Shown: piece by piece, positions 61,085-64,000 of the stretch
Position numbering within the stretch: the first letter of the stretch is position 1
Layout of the letters: each line of letters starts with the position of its first letter
From: Planotetraspora phitsanulokensis
GTDB lineage: Bacteria; Actinomycetota; Actinomycetes; Streptosporangiales; Streptosporangiaceae
Direction: 5' to 3'
Length of the DNA stretch: 64,000 bases
Assembly (NCBI RefSeq): GCF_016863295.1
Contig: NZ_BOOP01000011.1
Span: 186,001 to 250,000, forward strand
Program-made: the position numbers and the translations under genes
Notes under the pieces: generated by a model
Database searches by the model: none
Seen by the model: the letters and a program-made list of their open reading frames with translations, nothing else
Told to the model about the DNA's origin: nothing

Positions 61085-61126
61085 CCACCGTACACCACCG
61101 GAAGACGCCACTCAGACGACACGCCA

Positions 61127-61173
61127 ACACGACATGTTGGGTGTGACTTTCTCCGAGCCCCTATATATGGTGT
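61127..61173 (+). promoter_or_regulatory. Two NrdR boxes upstream of nrdA
   Basis: ACACGACATGTTGGGT at 61127-61142 and CCCCTATATATGGTGT at 61158-61173. Both resemble the 16-base NrdR palindrome (ACACWATATATWGTGT type), and they are separated by 15 bases, the standard NrdR spacing. The second overlaps the most AT-rich, TATATA-containing stretch, which should be the -10 region, with TTGGGT at 61137 as a possible -35. NrdR would repress transcription when dATP is high. Confidence 0.8.
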
Positions 61174-61189
61174 CCCGTGCAGCTGGTTC

Positions 61190-61420
61190 GGCCGTCCATC
61201 CAGGGCGGGCCGAGGCAAGAGGGAATCCGGTGCGGTCGTGCTCGCGTGCCCGGCGCGCGAGCCTCGCCAATTCCGGAGCTGCCCCGCAGCGGTGATTGGG
61301 AACGACCGCTGTCACATGCACTGGATCCATCCGGCCCGAGCCGGTGGCGGTCCGGGAAGCGACAGCCAGTAGGAAAACGGCGTCCGCCGTACCGCCCATG
61401 AGTCCGAAGACCTGCCAGCG
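61190..61420 (+). ncRNA. Cobalamin (adenosylcobalamin) riboswitch controlling nrdAB
   Basis: Class hallmarks in order: AAGAGGGAATCCGGTG at 61217-61232, GAGCTGCCCCGCAGCGGTGA at 61276-61295, a B12-box-like GACAGCCAGTAGG at 61361 and the closing TCCGAAGACCTGCC at 61403-61416. About 150 bases separate it from nrdA, room for an expression platform. In Streptomyces such a riboswitch shuts the class Ia nrdABS operon when B12 is available for the class II enzyme. Confidence 0.92.
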
Positions 61421-61567
61421 CGCCGCGCACGACCACGTGTGCGCGGCAGGTCCGAGGCCGCGCGGGACGGCTGACGGCTCCGGCGCACGCCCTCATGGGC
61501 GCATGCGCCGGCATGCCTCCCTGCGCGCCGATCGGACCTCCGATCAGAGGGTCGCGAGGGGAGAGCT

Positions 61568-63943
61568 GTGACGCTCACAGAGGGTGTTTCGACGACCGGT
61601 GCCGAGGCGCCGCACCGCACGCAGATGCGGGTGCGCAAGCGCGACGGTTCCACCGAGCCGGTCGACGTCAACAAGATCGTCCGTGCGGTCGAGCACTGGG
61701 CGGGGGACCTGAACGACGTCGACCCGCTGCGGGTCGCGACGAAGACGATCAGCGGGTTGTACGACGGCGCGACCACCGACGAGCTGGACCGGCTGTCGAT
61801 CCAGACCGCCGCCGAGATGATCGGTGAGGAGCCGCAGTACTCCCGGCTGGCCGCCCGCCTGCTGTCGGGATACATCGGCAAGGAGGTCCGCGGCCAGGGC
61901 ATCGCCTCCTTCAGCCAGGCGATCCGGCTCGGCCACGCGGAGGGGCTCATCGGCGACTCGACCGCCGAGTTCGTCGCGGCCGCCGCCGGCGAGCTCGACG
62001 ACGCCGTCGACCCACGGGGGGATCTGCGGTTCGAGTACTTCGGCCTGCGCACGGTCTACGACCGCTACCTGCTGCGGCACCCGGTCACCCGGCTGGTCGT
62101 GGAGACTCCGCAGTACTGGCTGCTGCGCGTGGCCTGCGGGCTGGCGCACAACCCGGCGGAGGCGATCGAGCTCTACCGGCTGATGTCGTCGCTGGCCTAC
62201 CTGCCCAGCTCGCCGACCCTGTTCAACTCCGGGACCCGGCACAGCCAGATGTCGTCCTGCTACCTGGTCGACTCGCCGCGCGACGAACTCGGCTCGATCT
62301 ACGAGCGATACGCGCAGGTCGCCCACCTGTCGAAGTTCGCCGGCGGGATCGGCATCTCCTGGTCGAGGGTCCGCTCACGCGGCGCGCTGATCCGCGGCAC
62401 CAACGGGCAGTCCAACGGCATCGTCCCCTTCCTGCGCACGCTCGACGCGTCGGTCGCGGCGGTCAACCAGGGCGGCCGGCGTAAGGGCGCCGCCTGCGTC
62501 TACCTGGAGCCGTGGCATCCCGACATCGAGGAGTTCCTGGAACTGCGGGACAACACCGGCGAGGACGCTCGGCGCACCCACAACCTCAACCTGGCCAACT
62601 GGATCCCCGACGAGTTCATGCGCCGGGTCGAGGCCGACGGGGTGTGGTCGCTGTTCGACCCCGACGAGCTCCCCGAGCTGCCCGACCTGTGGGGCGAGGA
62701 GTTCGATGCGGTCTACCGCGCCGCCGAGGAGCAGGGCCGCTACGTCCGCCAGGTCAAGGCCCGCGACCTGTACGGCAAGATGATGCGCACGCTGGCCCAG
62801 ACCGGAAACGGCTGGATGACCTTCAAGGACGCCTCGAACCGGCTGTGCAACCAGACCGCGGAGCCCGGCGACGTGGTCCACCTGTCCAACCTCTGCACGG
62901 AGATCATCGAGGTGTCCAGCGACACCGAGACCGCGGTGTGCAACCTCGGCTCGGTCAACCTGGCCGCGCACCTGGCCGGCGGGGACATCGACTGGGAGCG
63001 GCTGCGCGCCACGGTCGGCACCGCGGTGACGTTCCTCGACCGGGTGATCGACATCAACTACTACCCGAGCGAGCAGGCGGCGGCGAGCAACCCCCGCTGG
63101 CGCCCGGTCGGACTCGGCGTCATGGGCCTGCAGGACGTCTTCTTCGCGCTGCGCCTGCCGTTCGACTCGCCTGCCGCGAAGGACCTGTCGACCCGGATCG
63201 CGGAGGAGATCTACCTGACCGCGCTGGAGACCTCCGCGGGTCTGGCGGAGCAGTTCGGCGCTCATCCGGCGTACGACCGCACCCGGGTGTCCAGGGGCCG
63301 GTTGCAGCCCGACCTGTGGGGTGTGACCGTCACGCAGACCGAGCGCTGGGCGGCGCTGCGGAAGCGGATCGCCGCCCATGGGGTGCGCAACTCCCTGCTG
63401 ATCGCCATCGCCCCGACCGCCACCATCGCCTCGATCGCCGGCTGCTACGAGTGCATCGAGCCGCAGGTGTCCAACCTGTTCAAGCGTGAGACGCTCAGCG
63501 GCGAGTTCCTCCAGATCAACACCGCGCTCGTCGGAGAGCTCAAGGCCCGGGGCCTGTGGACGCAGGAGATCAGGGACGCCATCAAGCGGGCCGAGGGGTC
63601 GGTGCAGGGCATCGAGGCGCTCCCGGCCGAGCTGCGCGAGCTGTACCGCACCGCGTGGGAGTTGCCCCAGCGGGCGCTGATCGACCTGGCCGCCGCGCGG
63701 GCGCCGTACATCGACCAGAGTCAGTCGCTCAACCTGTTCATGAGCGCGCCGAGCATCGGCAAGCTCAGCTCGATGTACCTCCACGCGTGGAAGTCGGGCC
63801 TGAAGTCGACCTACTACCTGCGGTCGCGGCCCGCGACCCGCATCCAGCAGGCCACGGTCGCCGTGGCCAGGCCCGCGATCCCCGTCGAGGAAGCCGTCGC
63901 CTGCTCCCTGGAGAACCCCGAGTCCTGCGAGGCCTGCCAGTGA
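61568..63943 (+). CDS. nrdA: Class Ia ribonucleoside-diphosphate reductase, alpha subunit
   Basis: 791 aa. N-terminal ATP-cone (RVRKRDGSTEPVDVNKIVRAVEHWA, residues 18-100), then the ten-stranded barrel. Catalytic residues: the redox Cys in QMSSCYLVDSPRDELGS, the NLCTEIIEV loop with radical-site Cys and Glu, the partner Cys in TAVCNLGSVNL, and the C-terminal shuttle pair CEAC at the very end (SCEACQ). The CxxC tail, its nrdB neighbour and the lack of a B12 domain make it class Ia rather than NrdJ. GTG 61568 follows GGGGAG. Expressed under NrdR and B12 control. Confidence 0.95.
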   Translation: MTLTEGVSTTGAEAPHRTQMRVRKRDGSTEPVDVNKIVRAVEHWAGDLNDVDPLRVATKTISGLYDGATTDELDRLSIQTAAEMIGEEPQYSRLAARLLSGYIGKEVRGQGIASFSQAIRLGHAEGLIGDSTAEFVAAAAGELDDAVDPRGDLRFEYFGLRTVYDRYLLRHPVTRLVVETPQYWLLRVACGLAHNPAEAIELYRLMSSLAYLPSSPTLFNSGTRHSQMSSCYLVDSPRDELGSIYERYAQVAHLSKFAGGIGISWSRVRSRGALIRGTNGQSNGIVPFLRTLDASVAAVNQGGRRKGAACVYLEPWHPDIEEFLELRDNTGEDARRTHNLNLANWIPDEFMRRVEADGVWSLFDPDELPELPDLWGEEFDAVYRAAEEQGRYVRQVKARDLYGKMMRTLAQTGNGWMTFKDASNRLCNQTAEPGDVVHLSNLCTEIIEVSSDTETAVCNLGSVNLAAHLAGGDIDWERLRATVGTAVTFLDRVIDINYYPSEQAAASNPRWRPVGLGVMGLQDVFFALRLPFDSPAAKDLSTRIAEEIYLTALETSAGLAEQFGAHPAYDRTRVSRGRLQPDLWGVTVTQTERWAALRKRIAAHGVRNSLLIAIAPTATIASIAGCYECIEPQVSNLFKRETLSGEFLQINTALVGELKARGLWTQEIRDAIKRAEGSVQGIEALPAELRELYRTAWELPQRALIDLAAARAPYIDQSQSLNLFMSAPSIGKLSSMYLHAWKSGLKSTYYLRSRPATRIQQATVAVARPAIPVEEAVACSLENPESCEACQ

Positions 63944-63969
63944 GCGCCGCCGATCCCAAGGAGAGCCCG

Positions 63970-64000
63970 ATGTTGCTCGATCCCGGCATGGACCTGACGT
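63970..64000 (+). CDS. nrdB: Class Ia ribonucleoside-diphosphate reductase, beta subunit (3' truncated by window edge)
   Basis: Only MLLDPGMDLT is visible; LLDPGxxLT is how actinobacterial NrdB begins. AAGGAG ends six bases before the ATG at 63970. A GTG at 63940 overlapping the nrdA stop (GTGA) is in the same frame and is the alternative start. The beta subunit carries the di-iron tyrosyl-radical site. Confidence 0.75.
   Translation, partial: MLLDPGMDLT

Noticed and set aside
61568-63943. B12-dependent class II reductase NrdJ
   Set aside because: The C-terminal CxxC tail, the class I active-site layout and a following nrdB show class Ia; B12 acts through the riboswitch instead.

Overview
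The window is very GC-rich actinobacterial chromosome: GTG starts are common, many genes join through ATGA or GTGA stop/start overlaps, and bldG, wblA/whiB4 and 6C RNA are present. A class Ia nrdAB under a cobalamin riboswitch and NrdR boxes is also an actinomycete trait. The gene order suggests a filamentous actinomycete, most likely Streptosporangiales/Streptosporangiaceae; that placement is inference. From memory of gene orders, 14.0-49.7 kb follows the conserved actinobacterial block seen in Mycobacterium tuberculosis around Rv3649-Rv3683 and in Streptomyces coelicolor around SCO3547-SCO3580.

Layout. 0.1-10.4 kb: an unknown protein, a NarL-type two-component pair, an SDR-queA pair, an OlsB/OlsA-like acyltransferase pair (possible ornithine lipid synthesis), serB, a FUSC membrane protein that appears to start at CTG, a SixA phosphatase and a 33-residue membrane peptide. 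10.4-17.2 kb: proton-pumping pyrophosphatase hppA, a repeat-rich gap, the anti-sigma factor/BldG pair and an Hrq1/YprA-type helicase. 17.3-27.7 kb: a secreted fibronectin-III-like protein and a Tad/Flp pilus locus (tadA, tadB, tadC, Flp-like, TadE, TadE-like). The first gene of that locus, ssd (CpaE/TadZ-like), is cut in two by a 3.25-kb element carrying two tyrosine recombinases and an XRE regulator. A 6C RNA lies just upstream of ssd.

28.5-49.7 kb is the conserved core: degenerate Fic protein, acs, nhaA, holin-like protein, epoxide-hydrolase-like protein, DUF309 protein between inverted clusters of a TGATCA repeat, marP, HEAT protein, CoA-type NUDIX, nth, crp, MBL hydrolase, NUDIX, DUF4177-ridA, slipin, two ArsA-like ATPases, wblA/whiB4, bifunctional PBP, YqeY and a metallophosphoesterase. 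49.8-55.3 kb begins at tRNA-Pro(CGG). It is a graveyard of integrated elements: duplicated tRNA 3' ends, a broken integrase, gene fragments, and surviving cargo (PhoD-like phosphatase, pentapeptide protein, DinB).

55.3-60 kb holds three poorly characterised genes and a large secreted surface protein. 60.3-64 kb holds a membrane-anchored DsbA-like thioredoxin and then nrdA-nrdB, preceded by two NrdR boxes spaced 15 bp apart and a cobalamin riboswitch. The observations most worth following up are the element inside ssd, the tRNA-Pro att array, the double control of nrdA, the repeats around the DUF309 gene, and the CTG start of the FUSC gene.
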